Shown: piece after piece, positions 1 through 9,295 of the stretch | How positions within the stretch are numbered: the stretch's first letter is position 1 | How the letters are laid out: every line of letters starts with the position of its first letter | Origin: a virus | Length of the DNA stretch: 27,537 nucleotides | Virus record (IMG/VR): IMGVR_UViG_3300032287_000441 | Location: 1 to 27,537 of that record | Reading direction: 5' to 3' (one strand) | Notes under the pieces: generated by a model | The model's input: only the letters and a program-made list of their open reading frames with translations | What the model was told of the DNA's origin: nothing | Database searches by the model: none | Position numbers and translations under genes: made by a program

Positions 1-1
1 C

Positions 2-643
2 AAGATTGCTATCGCAATGGAGAAAGCGTATTGGGGTTCCAGCCCGAAGTCGTTCTTTATCCCTGGCATGAACGGCGGAATCAAGGATTACACGCCGAAC
101 AAACTGTGGGAAACCGACTTCCACTATGTCGCATACTCCGCGTCGGGTTCTGATGTGAACAGCCTCATTGTCGGGTTGGGTCAGCGTCTCGGTACGGGGC
201 TGATGTCGAAGGAATCTGCCCGTGAAGCAGACCCGATGATTGCCGACCCGGAACTGGAAAAGGACCGTATCGTTGCCGAAGGTATCGAGGCTGCGTTGCT
301 GTCGTCGATTCAGACACAGGCTGCTGATCCGAATGGGCCGTACCAGCCGGACGATTTGGCGTACATCGCTAGCCAGGTGCAGTCTAACAAGATGACGCTT
401 TCTGAGGCGATCATGGCGGCACAGAAGCGGGCGCAGGAACGTCAGGCTACTCCTGCCCCGGCGGGTGCGCCTGAGACGATGCCTGGTTTGGCGATGCCTG
501 GGATGGGTGCCGAACAGCCTGCTGCTGCTCCGCCTGCTGGGATTGACGGGTTGTTGTCGCAGTTGGGTGGTGGCGGTGCTGCTTCCGCCCAGCAGCCGAC
601 TAGCCCTGGTGGTGTGTTGAGTCTTGCTAACAGGTTGGGTTGA
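2..643 (+). CDS. Portal protein, C-terminal part (partial at left edge)
   Basis: The reading frame is open from base 2, so the gene starts outside the window; the ATG at 17 is probably internal. About 213 residues are visible. They contain a compact segment (visible residues about 1-60, with WGSSPKSFFIPGMNGG), a helical part rich in Ala, Gln and Glu, and a low-complexity Ala/Pro/Gly/Met tail ending in SLANRLG. A Gln/Ala-rich helical tail after a core domain, placed upstream of the internal proteins, scaffold and capsid, fits the end of a portal protein, the dodecameric ring through which DNA enters and leaves the head. The diagnostic core is not in view, so the name rests on position and tail character. 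It could instead be another head protein. The next gene begins 2 bases after the stop. Confidence 0.5.
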   Translation, partial: KIAIAMEKAYWGSSPKSFFIPGMNGGIKDYTPNKLWETDFHYVAYSASGSDVNSLIVGLGQRLGTGLMSKESAREADPMIADPELEKDRIVAEGIEAALLSSIQTQAADPNGPYQPDDLAYIASQVQSNKMTLSEAIMAAQKRAQERQATPAPAGAPETMPGLAMPGMGAEQPAAAPPAGIDGLLSQLGGGGAASAQQPTSPGGVLSLANRLG

Positions 644-645
644 TC

Positions 646-1038
646 ATGGCTGCGAAGAAGTATTCGAACAGGTCAGATTTGGCTAACCCTGCACAGAAGA
701 TTGCTGCGTCTGCTGCGAAGGGACAAACTTATGGTGAGGCTGGGAAGCAGATTGCTGCACAGAAAGCGGTGCCGATGGCTGCTGCGCCGACCGATACTGT
801 TCAGCAGGCCCCACAGGTTCAGCCTGGTCAGCTTGGCGCGTTTAATCGCCCTACGGAGCGACCCGCTGAGCCTGTGACGGCTGGTGCGTCGTTCGGTCCG
901 GGACCGACACCGAGTACCGCGTTTGCTGTTCCGCGTGACAATGACCCGGTGTTGAACGAGTTGCGGGCGTTGTATCAGGCGTACCCGTCTGATGATTTGG
1001 CTGACCTGTTGGAGTCGTATGTTCGTGAGGGGTATTGA
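646..1038 (+). CDS. Small virion-region protein with MAAKK start
   Basis: Product of 130 residues from ATG 646; a TTG at 640 overlaps the previous stop, but the ATG gives the start MAAKKYSNRSDL that recurs in three other genes here. The N-terminal half is Ala/Gln/Lys-rich and probably helical, the middle is Pro-rich and flexible, and the last 30 residues (NELRALYQAYPSDDLADLLESYV) look like a short helical hairpin. The stop shares one base with the next start (TGATG), so translation is probably coupled. I do not recognise the family. Its place between portal and the giant internal protein suggests a minor head or internal virion component (inference). Confidence 0.7.
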   Translation: MAAKKYSNRSDLANPAQKIAASAAKGQTYGEAGKQIAAQKAVPMAAAPTDTVQQAPQVQPGQLGAFNRPTERPAEPVTAGASFGPGPTPSTAFAVPRDNDPVLNELRALYQAYPSDDLADLLESYVREGY

Positions 1039-4000
1039 TGCCTTTTTCGGCGTTTGATCCTGTTGATGAGGAACGCTCGAACAGTGATGCTGTCAACACG
1101 TTGGCAGAAATTGAAAAACTGAAGAAGTCAGCAACCCCTGATGTTGCTGTTCGTGTCGCAGAGATTTACAAGTCTGCACCGTATATTCCCCCTGCTGTGA
1201 TTCTGTCTATGGCGAAGGCAGGGACATCCAATCAGGTTGTTGACGCAACAAAGAAAGTTGCGGCACAGAAGTATGCGCGTGACAATGACCCGAACAAGCC
1301 GCAGGATCGTGGCTGGTTTTCGAAGATTATTGGTGACCCGGCGAAGACGGTGACACGTTGGACATTTGCTGGTTTGCAGTTGCTTCCTGATTTGGCGCAG
1401 AACGTCGGTGCTGAGGTGTTTTCGTCAAACGATCCGCAGGGGATGAATGGCTGGTTTAAGTCAACCCAGCTTGGTTCTTTGATTGATGATCCGGGCGGGG
1501 CTGGTTCAGGGTTTTTTGTTGGTGGTGCGGTAGCAGAATCACAGGCTGAAAGGGCGCGACGGTTCCGTGGGACCATTAACGGCCATGCTTGGACTGTCGG
1601 TCGTGGGGCGGCACAACTAGCTTTCACTCCCGGATCAAAGCCTTACAATGTTTTGTCGGGCTTTTTTGATGCGGCAGTCCAGTTGGGTGCTGACCCGACA
1701 GTGGTGTTCGGTAAGCCTATTGCTGCGGCCCGCATAGCGAAAGCAGTTATCCCGGGTTTGACTGGTGCTGATGCTTTGATTGCGGCAGAGAAACTGTCCC
1801 GTGGGGCGGCAGGGTTGAACGATGCTGAATCTATTGCGTTCAACGCATCAAAGTTCGGTAACTGGGTGACAAGTGACGCAAGGGCTGTCAGGGTCACAAA
1901 CCAAATTGTTGACATTGCCAAGAACGCTGACTTGACAAAAGAAGAACGGGTTCTTGCCGTCCTTGAAAAGTTCAACTACAACATTAGCCCTGATATCGCG
2001 GCCCAGTTCGCTGACGCAGATGAAGTCGGCAAGGTTCACGGTCTGCTCGGGATGGCATCTTCCCGGTTGAAGGGTTCCCCTGATGAGATTCTTCTGCCGA
2101 AAGACATCCGTGATGTCAAGGGTGCAACATGGCTTGATGAACAAACAGAACGTCTTCCGCTTTTCCGTTCTGTTCGAAACAACCGGTTCTTCAGTCAGGT
2201 GCCAAAAAGCCAGGTTGTGATCAACGGGTCAGGTATTGACAAGGCCCAAGCAATCAAGAACTACAGTAACTACCTCAAGGGAATCGGGTTCGGCGTTGAC
2301 TCAACCGAATATCGCGGTGTCATGGAGAAGGTTGTTTCTGCTTATTCGTTGTCTGACCCTGGCGCAGCGCGTCAGTCAACACAGGCCGCGTTTGATGAAG
2401 TGCTGAAACTGGTTGCTGTGAAAGCTGCCGGTAAGCGCGGCAACACCGAAGATGTTTGGAAGCGGATGGTTGCCGCAAAAAATGCCGAACTTGCCAAGGC
2501 TCGCGTGTTCAATTCTGATGGTATCGGCTGGGCTGACGACGGTGGTTTCATGCAAAGCCTCCGCCAATACATCCCTGACGAGGTTTTGAATCAGTTCAGC
2601 TTTGACACATGGGATCGTCTTGTGTTGACTGGTCCCGGTGCGCTGAACGAGTTGGCTGACGAAGTAGCAATCCTTCCTGATTTCAGGACTGTCCGCAAGT
2701 TTGCTGGTGCTTTGTCGCGTGTTTCCACGAAGCAACCAGTGGAAAAGGTGTCTGCTCTTATTGAGTCAGCACAGAACGAGTTGTGGAAACCGCTGGCATT
2801 GGCGACCGGTGGCTACATCATGCGTAACATGATTGATGCTCAGACCCGTATCGCCATGAACGGTATGTCCGGCGTGTTCCGTCACCCGCAGGATTTCATT
2901 CTGTGGGTTATGAACAAGAAGGGTTTTGAGGACATCCGTGGCGACAAGTTTGACGATGTTCTCCGTCAAACAGTTGATGAATGGGAAACCAACCAGCAAG
3001 AGTTCCAAGAAGCACTTACTTTTGACACCTACAAGAACCTTGATCGGCCACGTGATGCAAAAGTCAACCAATTGCGTAACGGTAACTGGACTGAGGTGAA
3101 CCGGGCGCAGGACGCAAATGCTCACACAACTGGTTATGTGGACAACTTGGCTCAGATCAACACGGATGTTGTCACGGGTCAGATTGCCCGTTTCTCTTTG
3201 ATGAATGTGTCCCAGGAAAGGCAGACGGAACTTATTGTTGAGTGGTTGCGTCAACCTGAACAGGCAAAGATTCTTAAGTCTTTGAATCAGTACGCCCAAC
3301 TTGGGTTGAAGATAACCGACCCGGAAGGCACGGGTCAGGCTGTTGTCCAGTTGGGTGAAAGCGCATTGGATGATTTCGTTGCGTCTTGGGTGAACAAGTT
3401 GTCCCAGTTCAAGGTACAGAACATTGTCAATGCTGACAAGGATCTGAATGTTGTTGCTGCTTACAACCGTGTTCCGCTTATCACCACCGAAAACGGGGTG
3501 CGGGTAATTGCACCAATTGAGCGTGTCAAAGCTGATGACTTGTCCAACATTGTTGACACCCGCCCGGGAACGATTATTGACTTGGGTAACAACAATCAGG
3601 CTTTGATTGTCAACCGTTTTGATGCTGCTGGGAATCAGTTGGATCCGTTCACGGGTGAAATGGTGACCAACACAATTCTTGATATCCAGCCGATTTTCCC
3701 TGATGTCGCCATTGATATCCCTCGCGCCCGGTTTGCCCCTGCAACTTTGGGTGAAAGTTTTGGTTCGACACAGTTGAGGGAACTGATTGATATAAAGGGG
3801 ACCCAAGGGAAACTTGCTTTGAAGGTTAAGCGGGCAGAACGTGGTGCTGGCCAAGCTGGTGGGCGCAGGTTCGGTGCTGCTGGCGAAGCAATGGATTATT
3901 TTGTTGACAAGTTCTTTGTTGGTTTGTATGGGCGTGGAACACAAATCTTGGAGAAGTCGCCGGTGTTCCGTCAATACTATTTCCGTGAGATTCTCGGGAC

Positions 4001-5675
4001 AGCGGATGAGTTGGCTCCTGTCGAGGCGCAGAAGATTCTTGATCGTGTGATTGCTTCTGCTGCGGATGATGGCATCAACCCGGACAGGTATGTCGGCGGT
4101 AAGGATGTTCTTGCCAAGCTTCGTGAGGTTGCTGGGTCGTCATCTGATGCGACTGGGACGGTTGACGAATTGGATGCGTACGCGAAAGCGGTTGCGGTTC
4201 GTGAAACCAAGAGCCTTTTGTACAACGCTACTGAGCGTAATAACCTGGAAGACATTCTTCGTGTTGTGATCCCGTTTGGTTCAGCATGGAAAGAAGTGTT
4301 GGGGACCTACGCCGGGGCAATTCTTGAAGACCCGACAAGGGTTCGACGCGCACAACTGATTTTTGATGGTGCAAGAAAGTTTGACCCGGACGGCGACGGC
4401 CAAGGGTTCTTTTACAAGGATGCCACGACTGGGGAGTATTCGTTCAATTTCCCGTTGTCAGGCGAAATTGCCCAGTTGTTGACTGGTATTGAAACCCCGT
4501 TGCAGGCCCCTGTGAAGCGGTTGTCAATTGGTCTTGGTGTTGTCCCATCAATTGGACCTGTTGCACAAATTGCGGCGTCCAAGTTGATTCCCGACACCCC
4601 ACGGACTGACTTCATCGTGAAAACCTTGTTGCCATATGGACGCAAAACAGGATTGGATATTGTTCCTAAATGGGTTGATCGTTTGAACCAGGTCGTTGAG
4701 GCCAACACATCAAACCTTGAATCTGTGTACGGCAACACCTACATTGAAACCTTGCGGGCGTTGTCATCGTCCGGGGAATACGACTTGGCTGACCTTAATG
4801 ATCAGGAACGTCTTTATTCTGATGCCCGGAACAAAGCCCGTGTTATTACAGCGATGCGGGCTTTGGGGCAGTTCTTTGGTCCTACTAGCCCTGCTCCTGA
4901 GTTCAAGATTGAAACTGCGTCGGGGGATATGTACGCGACCCAGTTGGTTAAAGAGTTTCAAAAGTTGCAGGCAGACAACTACGACACTGCCGTGCAACGG
5001 TTCCTGGAAATTTATGGCAACGACGCACTGTTGTACCTGTCAAACAAGACCGAATCTGTTGCTGGAGGTCTTGAAGCAACCGAAGAATTTGGGGACTGGG
5101 AACGCAACAACGGTGGCCTGTTCAACAAATACCCTGATGTCGCAGGTTTCATGGCTCCCGGTGGGGACAACTTCTCGTTTGAGGTGTGGTCACGTCAGGT
5201 GAAAAGTGGGCAACGCCGCCGTTTGACTGATCGGGAAATTGTTGAGCTGGCTCAGTACCGTGCTGCTTCTGCCCAGTACCGGGAAATGCGCGACAAACTT
5301 CCTGCGAAGCCGTCTGCACAGCAGAAAGCATGGTTGCGTCAGTGGCGTGTCCAGTTGAACAAGGAATACCCTGGGTTCCCGGTTGTTGCAGAGTTCAACC
5401 CTGGTGAGTATCCCGCCAAAATTGTGCAGTTGACCCGCATGGTGAACGAACCGTCGCTGGTTGACAATGAGGTTGCTCAGGCCGTGAAACTGTACTTGTC
5501 GAAGCGTGATGCGGCATTGGGTTCTGCTGCCAGTGCTGGCTTGTCTACGTTGTCGTCTGATCGGGCGGCCCCGTTGCGTGACTGGTTGGCGAACACCGCA
5601 AAGGCCATCACGGTGGAAACGCCGGAGTTCGCCCGTATTTATGACAGACTGTTGGCTGCTGAAATTGAGGATTAG
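1038..5675 (+). CDS. Giant putative internal / DNA-ejection virion protein
   Basis: A single 1545-residue protein starting at ATG 1038; an in-frame TTG at 1035 is less likely. It is mostly soluble and mixed alpha/beta. An Ala-rich N-terminal segment around residues 90-250 contains RGWFSKIIGDPAKTVTRWTF, a segment near 582-625 contains WKPLALATGGYIMRNMID, and one near 1074-1095 contains VIPFGSAWKEVLGTYAG. Phage proteins of this size next to portal and capsid genes are usually injected internal proteins (compare T7 gp16 and the N4 virion RNA polymerase in size and role) or polyvalent proteins. I see no convincing lytic transglycosylase, metallopeptidase or polymerase motif. It lacks the hydrophobic heptad character of a tape measure, and the rest of the window looks podovirus-like. 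The ejection role is inference. Confidence 0.6.
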   Translation: MPFSAFDPVDEERSNSDAVNTLAEIEKLKKSATPDVAVRVAEIYKSAPYIPPAVILSMAKAGTSNQVVDATKKVAAQKYARDNDPNKPQDRGWFSKIIGDPAKTVTRWTFAGLQLLPDLAQNVGAEVFSSNDPQGMNGWFKSTQLGSLIDDPGGAGSGFFVGGAVAESQAERARRFRGTINGHAWTVGRGAAQLAFTPGSKPYNVLSGFFDAAVQLGADPTVVFGKPIAAARIAKAVIPGLTGADALIAAEKLSRGAAGLNDAESIAFNASKFGNWVTSDARAVRVTNQIVDIAKNADLTKEERVLAVLEKFNYNISPDIAAQFADADEVGKVHGLLGMASSRLKGSPDEILLPKDIRDVKGATWLDEQTERLPLFRSVRNNRFFSQVPKSQVVINGSGIDKAQAIKNYSNYLKGIGFGVDSTEYRGVMEKVVSAYSLSDPGAARQSTQAAFDEVLKLVAVKAAGKRGNTEDVWKRMVAAKNAELAKARVFNSDGIGWADDGGFMQSLRQYIPDEVLNQFSFDTWDRLVLTGPGALNELADEVAILPDFRTVRKFAGALSRVSTKQPVEKVSALIESAQNELWKPLALATGGYIMRNMIDAQTRIAMNGMSGVFRHPQDFILWVMNKKGFEDIRGDKFDDVLRQTVDEWETNQQEFQEALTFDTYKNLDRPRDAKVNQLRNGNWTEVNRAQDANAHTTGYVDNLAQINTDVVTGQIARFSLMNVSQERQTELIVEWLRQPEQAKILKSLNQYAQLGLKITDPEGTGQAVVQLGESALDDFVASWVNKLSQFKVQNIVNADKDLNVVAAYNRVPLITTENGVRVIAPIERVKADDLSNIVDTRPGTIIDLGNNNQALIVNRFDAAGNQLDPFTGEMVTNTILDIQPIFPDVAIDIPRARFAPATLGESFGSTQLRELIDIKGTQGKLALKVKRAERGAGQAGGRRFGAAGEAMDYFVDKFFVGLYGRGTQILEKSPVFRQYYFREILGTADELAPVEAQKILDRVIASAADDGINPDRYVGGKDVLAKLREVAGSSSDATGTVDELDAYAKAVAVRETKSLLYNATERNNLEDILRVVIPFGSAWKEVLGTYAGAILEDPTRVRRAQLIFDGARKFDPDGDGQGFFYKDATTGEYSFNFPLSGEIAQLLTGIETPLQAPVKRLSIGLGVVPSIGPVAQIAASKLIPDTPRTDFIVKTLLPYGRKTGLDIVPKWVDRLNQVVEANTSNLESVYGNTYIETLRALSSSGEYDLADLNDQERLYSDARNKARVITAMRALGQFFGPTSPAPEFKIETASGDMYATQLVKEFQKLQADNYDTAVQRFLEIYGNDALLYLSNKTESVAGGLEATEEFGDWERNNGGLFNKYPDVAGFMAPGGDNFSFEVWSRQVKSGQRRRLTDREIVELAQYRAASAQYREMRDKLPAKPSAQQKAWLRQWRVQLNKEYPGFPVVAEFNPGEYPAKIVQLTRMVNEPSLVDNEVAQAVKLYLSKRDAALGSAASAGLSTLSSDRAAPLRDWLANTAKAITVETPEFARIYDRLLAAEIED

Positions 5676-5677
5676 GA

Positions 5678-6424
5678 ATGGCTGAAGAAACACAGACTGG
5701 CACCGTGGGTGATGTTCCTCCCCCGCTGACTTCTAGTGGGTCAAGTAATTCTTTGACTCCTTCTGTTCGGCTGCGTCCTCGTAAGGTGACCAGCGTTGCT
5801 GAGGGTGTTGTTGCTCCTACTGAAACCGAGTACACGCCTCAAGGCTATGTGGGACAAGGGCTTGTCAATAGTCAGGGTGTTTTGGCGCGTACCCAGTACG
5901 GCGAAGACGAAGCGTACAGCGAGATTGCAAAGTTTGGGACGCCAACAGAGCGCGGTATTTTTCTGAACCGTCTTGCAACTGTTGGCTTGTACGGGAACAG
6001 CAAACCGGGTTCGGGTTTCTCGAACAAGGATTTGTCTGCTATGCGGGAAGCGTTGCGATATGCGAATGCTGAGGGTGTGACTGTTGATGTTGCAGTTAAT
6101 TTGATGGCTGCTGATCCGAATGTGAAAACAAAGATTGCTGGTTCTGCGCGTTTAAGGACGACCCCGAAGCAGGATTTGAGGGCTGTGTTCAAGCAGGCCG
6201 CTGGGTCGGTGCTGGGTCGCCAGTTGTCTGATGCTGAGGTCGAAAAGTTTGTGCGGTCCTACAACCAGGCTGAAGTTGTTGAGGCTATGGGCGGGGCTGC
6301 TGCCCCGTCTGTTCAGACCGCCGCATTGCAGGCAGTTGAGGCTGCTTCTCCGGATGAGGCAGCGGCGATGGGTGCGTTGCAGTTGGCGAATATCATGGAT
6401 AAGAAGATAAAGGCGTTGGGCTGA
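5678..6424 (+). CDS. Putative internal virion protein
   Basis: A 248-residue protein starting two bases after the giant gene, with AGGA overlapping that gene's stop as ribosome site. Residues 1-45 are Pro/Ser/Thr-rich and disordered. Residues about 60-190 look mainly helical (FGTPTERGIFLNRLATVGLYG, then LSAMREALRYANAEGVTVD), and the C-terminus is Ala-rich helix (DEAAAMGALQLANIMDKKIKALG). No known catalytic motif is visible. It sits between the 1545- and 589-residue proteins with one-base overlaps, so I read it as part of the same ejected or core-protein set. The family is not recognised. Confidence 0.65.
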   Translation: MAEETQTGTVGDVPPPLTSSGSSNSLTPSVRLRPRKVTSVAEGVVAPTETEYTPQGYVGQGLVNSQGVLARTQYGEDEAYSEIAKFGTPTERGIFLNRLATVGLYGNSKPGSGFSNKDLSAMREALRYANAEGVTVDVAVNLMAADPNVKTKIAGSARLRTTPKQDLRAVFKQAAGSVLGRQLSDAEVEKFVRSYNQAEVVEAMGGAAAPSVQTAALQAVEAASPDEAAAMGALQLANIMDKKIKALG

Positions 6425-8193
6425 TGGCAGCAAAGAAAGACACTGATAAGACGAAGAAGAAGCCTGCTCGTAAGTCGCCGCCTAGTAGCACGTCAACGTC
6501 TTCGCCAACTACGTCTTCTACTGTCCCTCGTCCCCGTGAAACTGTTGGACCGTACACGAACACGTTCCCGCAGTCACCGCCTACCGGGACTGCTGTGCCT
6601 CGTCCAGCGTCAAATACTGTGCCTAATGTTCAGGGTGGTGTACTTGGCGGTGTAGGTCGTATCCCTGGCGGGTCGTATGTCCCGCAGACGCAAAGTGTTG
6701 CGCCGACGACTACGACCACTGTCGCGCCCACAACAACCACGACGATGGCTCCAACCACAACGGTTGCGCCAAAGCCGTCCACACCTGCTGCTACTCCGAG
6801 CCAACAGACAGCACCTGCAAACACAAGCAGTAAAACGCTTAGCAGGCTCATTGATTTGAAGCGTTTGATTGACGCAGCAACAGCGGAAGTCCAGGGGAAC
6901 CCGCAGTTCAGCAGCCGTGAAGAGTCCGCTATAAAGGACCGAAAGAAACTGGTTTCGGAATATCTGTCTGTTCTCTCGACGTACGTGTCTGAGGTTGGTG
7001 TCAATAAGTTTGATGCCAAGACAAAAACATTCTACAAGGATTTCACTGTCCCTAAGCAAATCACCGATTTGAAGAAAGTCGTTGATAATCCTAAGACTGC
7101 TGAGAACGGTGTCCAAAGCGTGTTGCCAGCTCTTGATGCTGTCAATGTGAACGCTGCTAATCGTCCGGATGTGTGGGTCGCCCCGTTCGGGAATGTTGTT
7201 GTGACAAAAGGGAAGGTTGGCCAGCCTGCTGCTGCGCCGAAAGAACCTGTTTCTACTCAGCCGACTGGGACAACGGGTGGAACCACTACGGCCCCGGTGT
7301 CGGGAACTGGTCGTAGGACTGTTGCTGGCGGCAAACTGGACAAGGCGAAAGTGCCGGTAAATTGGGAAGCGAAGTTCCGGGAGATGTTCCCGGCTAGTTC
7401 GTGGCTTCTTGATATTGACCCAGCGAAATATCCTGATCTTCGCAAGGTGTTGCAGGATGCGGTCAAGAATGAGGCGTGGAAAACCACAGAAAGTCAGACC
7501 AGGTTCTCAGCCCAGCTTGATGGCACCACATTCTTTAAGGAACTGAAGACGAACAACATTGTCCGGGACATCAAGACTGCTGTCGGTGACCTCGGTTTTG
7601 ACTCGGTTCCGTTCAACGCTTTCCTGACGACAGCCATGAACATGGGTTGGAAGGGCGACACACTCAAGCAGGAAGCGTACAAAGAAGCATTCCGAACCGA
7701 CGACAACGGTATGTATGTCAACCCGACTGCCGTTGAGCGAGTGAAGAAGTCCACTCCGTATCTGTCTGTTGCCAAGATTGGCACCGACTTTTTCTCGCAG
7801 GTATCAGACAAGACCATTGCTGGTGTTCTGACCGGCGGGATGACCCAGGATGACGTGGTGCGTCAGCAACGCGAACTGGCCAAGACCAAGTACGGGCATC
7901 TGTCAAATCTAATTGATCAGGGTTTTTCAATGGCTGACCTTGCCGCCCAGTTCCAGTCCCGCGCTGCGACTCTCCTGGAAGTTGACCCTGCCACGATTGA
8001 CATGAGCCAAGCCAAGTTTGAGACGGCCTACAACTATGGTGAGGAAGGCAAGAAGCGGATGATGACCACCGGGGAGTGGGACCGTCTTCTGCGTACTGAT
8101 AAACAGTTCAACTGGGATCAGACAGAGAACGCTAAGCAGGAAGCGCGGAAGTTGGCTGACACAATTTCGCAGGCATTTGGGAGGGTCATGTAA
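6424..8193 (+). CDS. Putative internal virion protein with Thr-rich linker
   Basis: A 589-residue protein; its ATG shares a base with the previous stop (TGATG). Residues 1-30 are Lys-rich (MAAKKDTDKTKKKPARK). Residues about 95-125 form a Thr/Pro/Ala linker built on TTTTTVAPTTTTT units. A helical segment follows at 135-190, then a second flexible Pro/Thr stretch near 270-300, then a C-terminal helical region of about 280 residues with GMTQDDVVRQQRELAKTKYG and FQSRAATLLEVDPATIDMS. The layout, folded parts joined by flexible linkers, suits a protein that is packaged and then unfolded through the portal, but this is inference. Thr-rich linkers of this type are common in actinobacterial secreted proteins. 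No enzyme motif seen. Confidence 0.65.
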   Translation: MAAKKDTDKTKKKPARKSPPSSTSTSSPTTSSTVPRPRETVGPYTNTFPQSPPTGTAVPRPASNTVPNVQGGVLGGVGRIPGGSYVPQTQSVAPTTTTTVAPTTTTTMAPTTTVAPKPSTPAATPSQQTAPANTSSKTLSRLIDLKRLIDAATAEVQGNPQFSSREESAIKDRKKLVSEYLSVLSTYVSEVGVNKFDAKTKTFYKDFTVPKQITDLKKVVDNPKTAENGVQSVLPALDAVNVNAANRPDVWVAPFGNVVVTKGKVGQPAAAPKEPVSTQPTGTTGGTTTAPVSGTGRRTVAGGKLDKAKVPVNWEAKFREMFPASSWLLDIDPAKYPDLRKVLQDAVKNEAWKTTESQTRFSAQLDGTTFFKELKTNNIVRDIKTAVGDLGFDSVPFNAFLTTAMNMGWKGDTLKQEAYKEAFRTDDNGMYVNPTAVERVKKSTPYLSVAKIGTDFFSQVSDKTIAGVLTGGMTQDDVVRQQRELAKTKYGHLSNLIDQGFSMADLAAQFQSRAATLLEVDPATIDMSQAKFETAYNYGEEGKKRMMTTGEWDRLLRTDKQFNWDQTENAKQEARKLADTISQAFGRVM

Positions 8194-9053
8194 TGGCTGA
8201 TTCAGCGGTAGACATCATCAAGAACACCCTAAAGTTTTACGGTTTGACTGATCAAGCGTTTCTTGACCAAGTGGACGCATCGTGGCGTGATCAGACAATT
8301 TCTGCTGACGACGACATCAACACCATCGGCATCAAGTTGAAAGACACCGACGCGTTCAAGAAGCGTTTCCCAGCAAACGAACTTTTGAAGCAGCGCGGTC
8401 AGCAACAGTTCACTGTGTCCCAGTATTTGACTTTGGAAGCTGACTTCAAGCGCACCCTCCAGTCCCGTGGTATGCCCACCGGATTCTATGACGACCCGAC
8501 TGACTTTCAGAACTGGATAGCGACCGACACCTCCCCCGACGAGGTGGCTGCCCGTATCGATCAGGGGTACCAGGCAGTCCGTAACGCCCCGAAGAATGTG
8601 GTGGCAGAATTCCAGCGTTTGTACGGGGCGACCGAAGGTGACCTTGCCGCTTACTTCATTGACCCGCAACGCGCCCGCCCCCTGTTTGACCGGTACGAGG
8701 CGGAACGTCAGGCCCGGGCTGCACAGATTTCCGCGCAGGCCCAGCAGCAGGCACAGATGCAGCTCGATGTTCAACAGTCAGAGGCTCTTGCCCGTGCTGG
8801 TATCACCGCAGAACAGGCCCAGGCAGGGTTCTCCCAAATCAGCCAGCAGGAACAACTGTTCCAGGCGCAGATGGTTGGGGAGCAGGCAGTCAGCCAGGAA
8901 CAGCAGATTGCTGGCACGTTCGGCATCAACGCTGAAGCCCGTAAAGCCATCGAAGCGCGTCGTCGTCGCCGTCAGGCCGCGTTTGAAACCGGGGGTGGAT
9001 TTGCTGGTCAGGGTCAAGCATCCGCGACAGGTCTCACCACCGTCGGTCAATGA
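8193..9053 (+). CDS. Putative internal virion protein, Gln-rich helical tail
   Basis: A 286-residue protein whose ATG overlaps the previous stop (TAATG). The first about 160 residues are helical with conserved-looking aromatic positions (DIIKNTLKFYGLTDQAFLDQ; DPTDFQNWIATDTSPDEV). Residues about 165-260 form a long Ala/Gln/Glu-rich helix or coiled coil (AQAQQQAQMQLDVQQSEALA), then a basic patch (RRRRRQ) and a Gly/Ala/Thr tail. It is the last large member of the portal-proximal group. A structural or ejected role is inferred from position and from helices with a basic tail; no enzyme motif is visible. The stop overlaps the start of the 35-residue gene that follows (ATGA). Confidence 0.65.
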   Translation: MADSAVDIIKNTLKFYGLTDQAFLDQVDASWRDQTISADDDINTIGIKLKDTDAFKKRFPANELLKQRGQQQFTVSQYLTLEADFKRTLQSRGMPTGFYDDPTDFQNWIATDTSPDEVAARIDQGYQAVRNAPKNVVAEFQRLYGATEGDLAAYFIDPQRARPLFDRYEAERQARAAQISAQAQQQAQMQLDVQQSEALARAGITAEQAQAGFSQISQQEQLFQAQMVGEQAVSQEQQIAGTFGINAEARKAIEARRRRRQAAFETGGGFAGQGQASATGLTTVGQ

Positions 9054-9157
9054 CCTGCGAAAACTGCGAAGCCGTATTTGATCCAGTCGCCTGCCGATGG
9101 CGATGCCCCGCCTGCGGCTACAAAGCACACTGCTGTGAGGGTGCTTGCAATAGTTAG
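9050..9157 (+). CDS. Tiny zinc-ribbon-like protein (35 aa)
   Basis: Starts at ATG 9050 with a four-base ATGA overlap on the preceding stop. Product of 35 residues with Cys at 3, 6, 15, 19, 22, 28, 29 and 33; the pairs C3-x2-C6 and C19-x2-C22 (CPACGY) are the arrangement of a zinc ribbon. Eight cysteines in 35 residues is far above chance and argues that the frame is real despite its length. Zinc ribbons of this size in phages may bind nucleic acid or a partner protein; no specific function can be given. It ends just at the edge of the regulatory gap, so it could be expressed as the last gene of the portal-internal protein operon. Confidence 0.6.
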   Translation: MTCENCEAVFDPVACRWRCPACGYKAHCCEGACNS

Positions 9158-9167
9158 CATCATGCTA
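9155..9167. promoter_or_regulatory. Operator-like inverted repeat
   Basis: TAGCAT, one base, ATGCTA: a perfect 6+1+6 inverted repeat starting at the stop of the zinc-ribbon gene, at the head of the only long gap before scaffold and capsid. Such short symmetric sites often bind dimeric repressors. Binding is inference; the stem is too short and has no U-tract to be a terminator. Confidence 0.35.
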
Positions 9168-9178
9168 GCGAACAGCAA

Positions 9179-9192
9179 ATAGTTATGTAATA
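9179..9192 (+). promoter_or_regulatory. 14-base repeated AT-rich element, copy 1
   Basis: ATAGTTATGTAATA occurs here and, identically, at 12714-12727. The first eight bases of its context (AATAGTTA, 9178-9185) also occur at 9149-9156. It lies 123 bases upstream of the scaffold start in the only long intergenic region. A promoter core or regulator site is the likely reading, unproven. Confidence 0.4.
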
Positions 9193-9219
9193 ATTTCTGT
9201 CGAGGCCGATGGCCGGACT

Positions 9220-9243
9220 CTCATAGCGTCCCCCGACTATGAG
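9220..9243 (+). promoter_or_regulatory. Leader stem-loop
   Basis: CTCATAG at 9220-9226 pairs with CTATGAG at 9237-9243 across a 10-base C-rich loop. No U-run follows, so it is not a classical terminator. It may shape or stabilise the scaffold/capsid leader RNA. Confidence 0.35.
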
Positions 9244-9270
9244 TTGTAACAGGGGTGTAAATCAAGTAGC

Positions 9271-9295
9271 CACCAGGTTTCCTCCAAGCCTGGTG
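9271..9295 (+). promoter_or_regulatory. Leader stem-loop next to scaffold ribosome site
   Basis: CACCAGG at 9271-9277 pairs with CCTGGTG at 9289-9295 over an 11-base loop, ending seven bases before the AAGGAG ribosome site (9302-9307). The position suggests mRNA protection or translational control of the scaffold gene. The loop contains CCTCC, which could pair with the GGAG of the ribosome site. Confidence 0.35.

Noticed and set aside
2766-3974. 402-residue minus-strand frame
   Set aside because: It lies wholly opposite the 1545-residue gene, has no ribosome site, and its protein has no domain-like pattern; the + frame has consistent phage codon use and coupled neighbours.
1038-5675. Tape-measure protein reading of the giant gene
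   Set aside because: No long coiled-coil or hydrophobic repeat structure, it precedes scaffold and capsid, and no tail-chaperone or tube genes are nearby.
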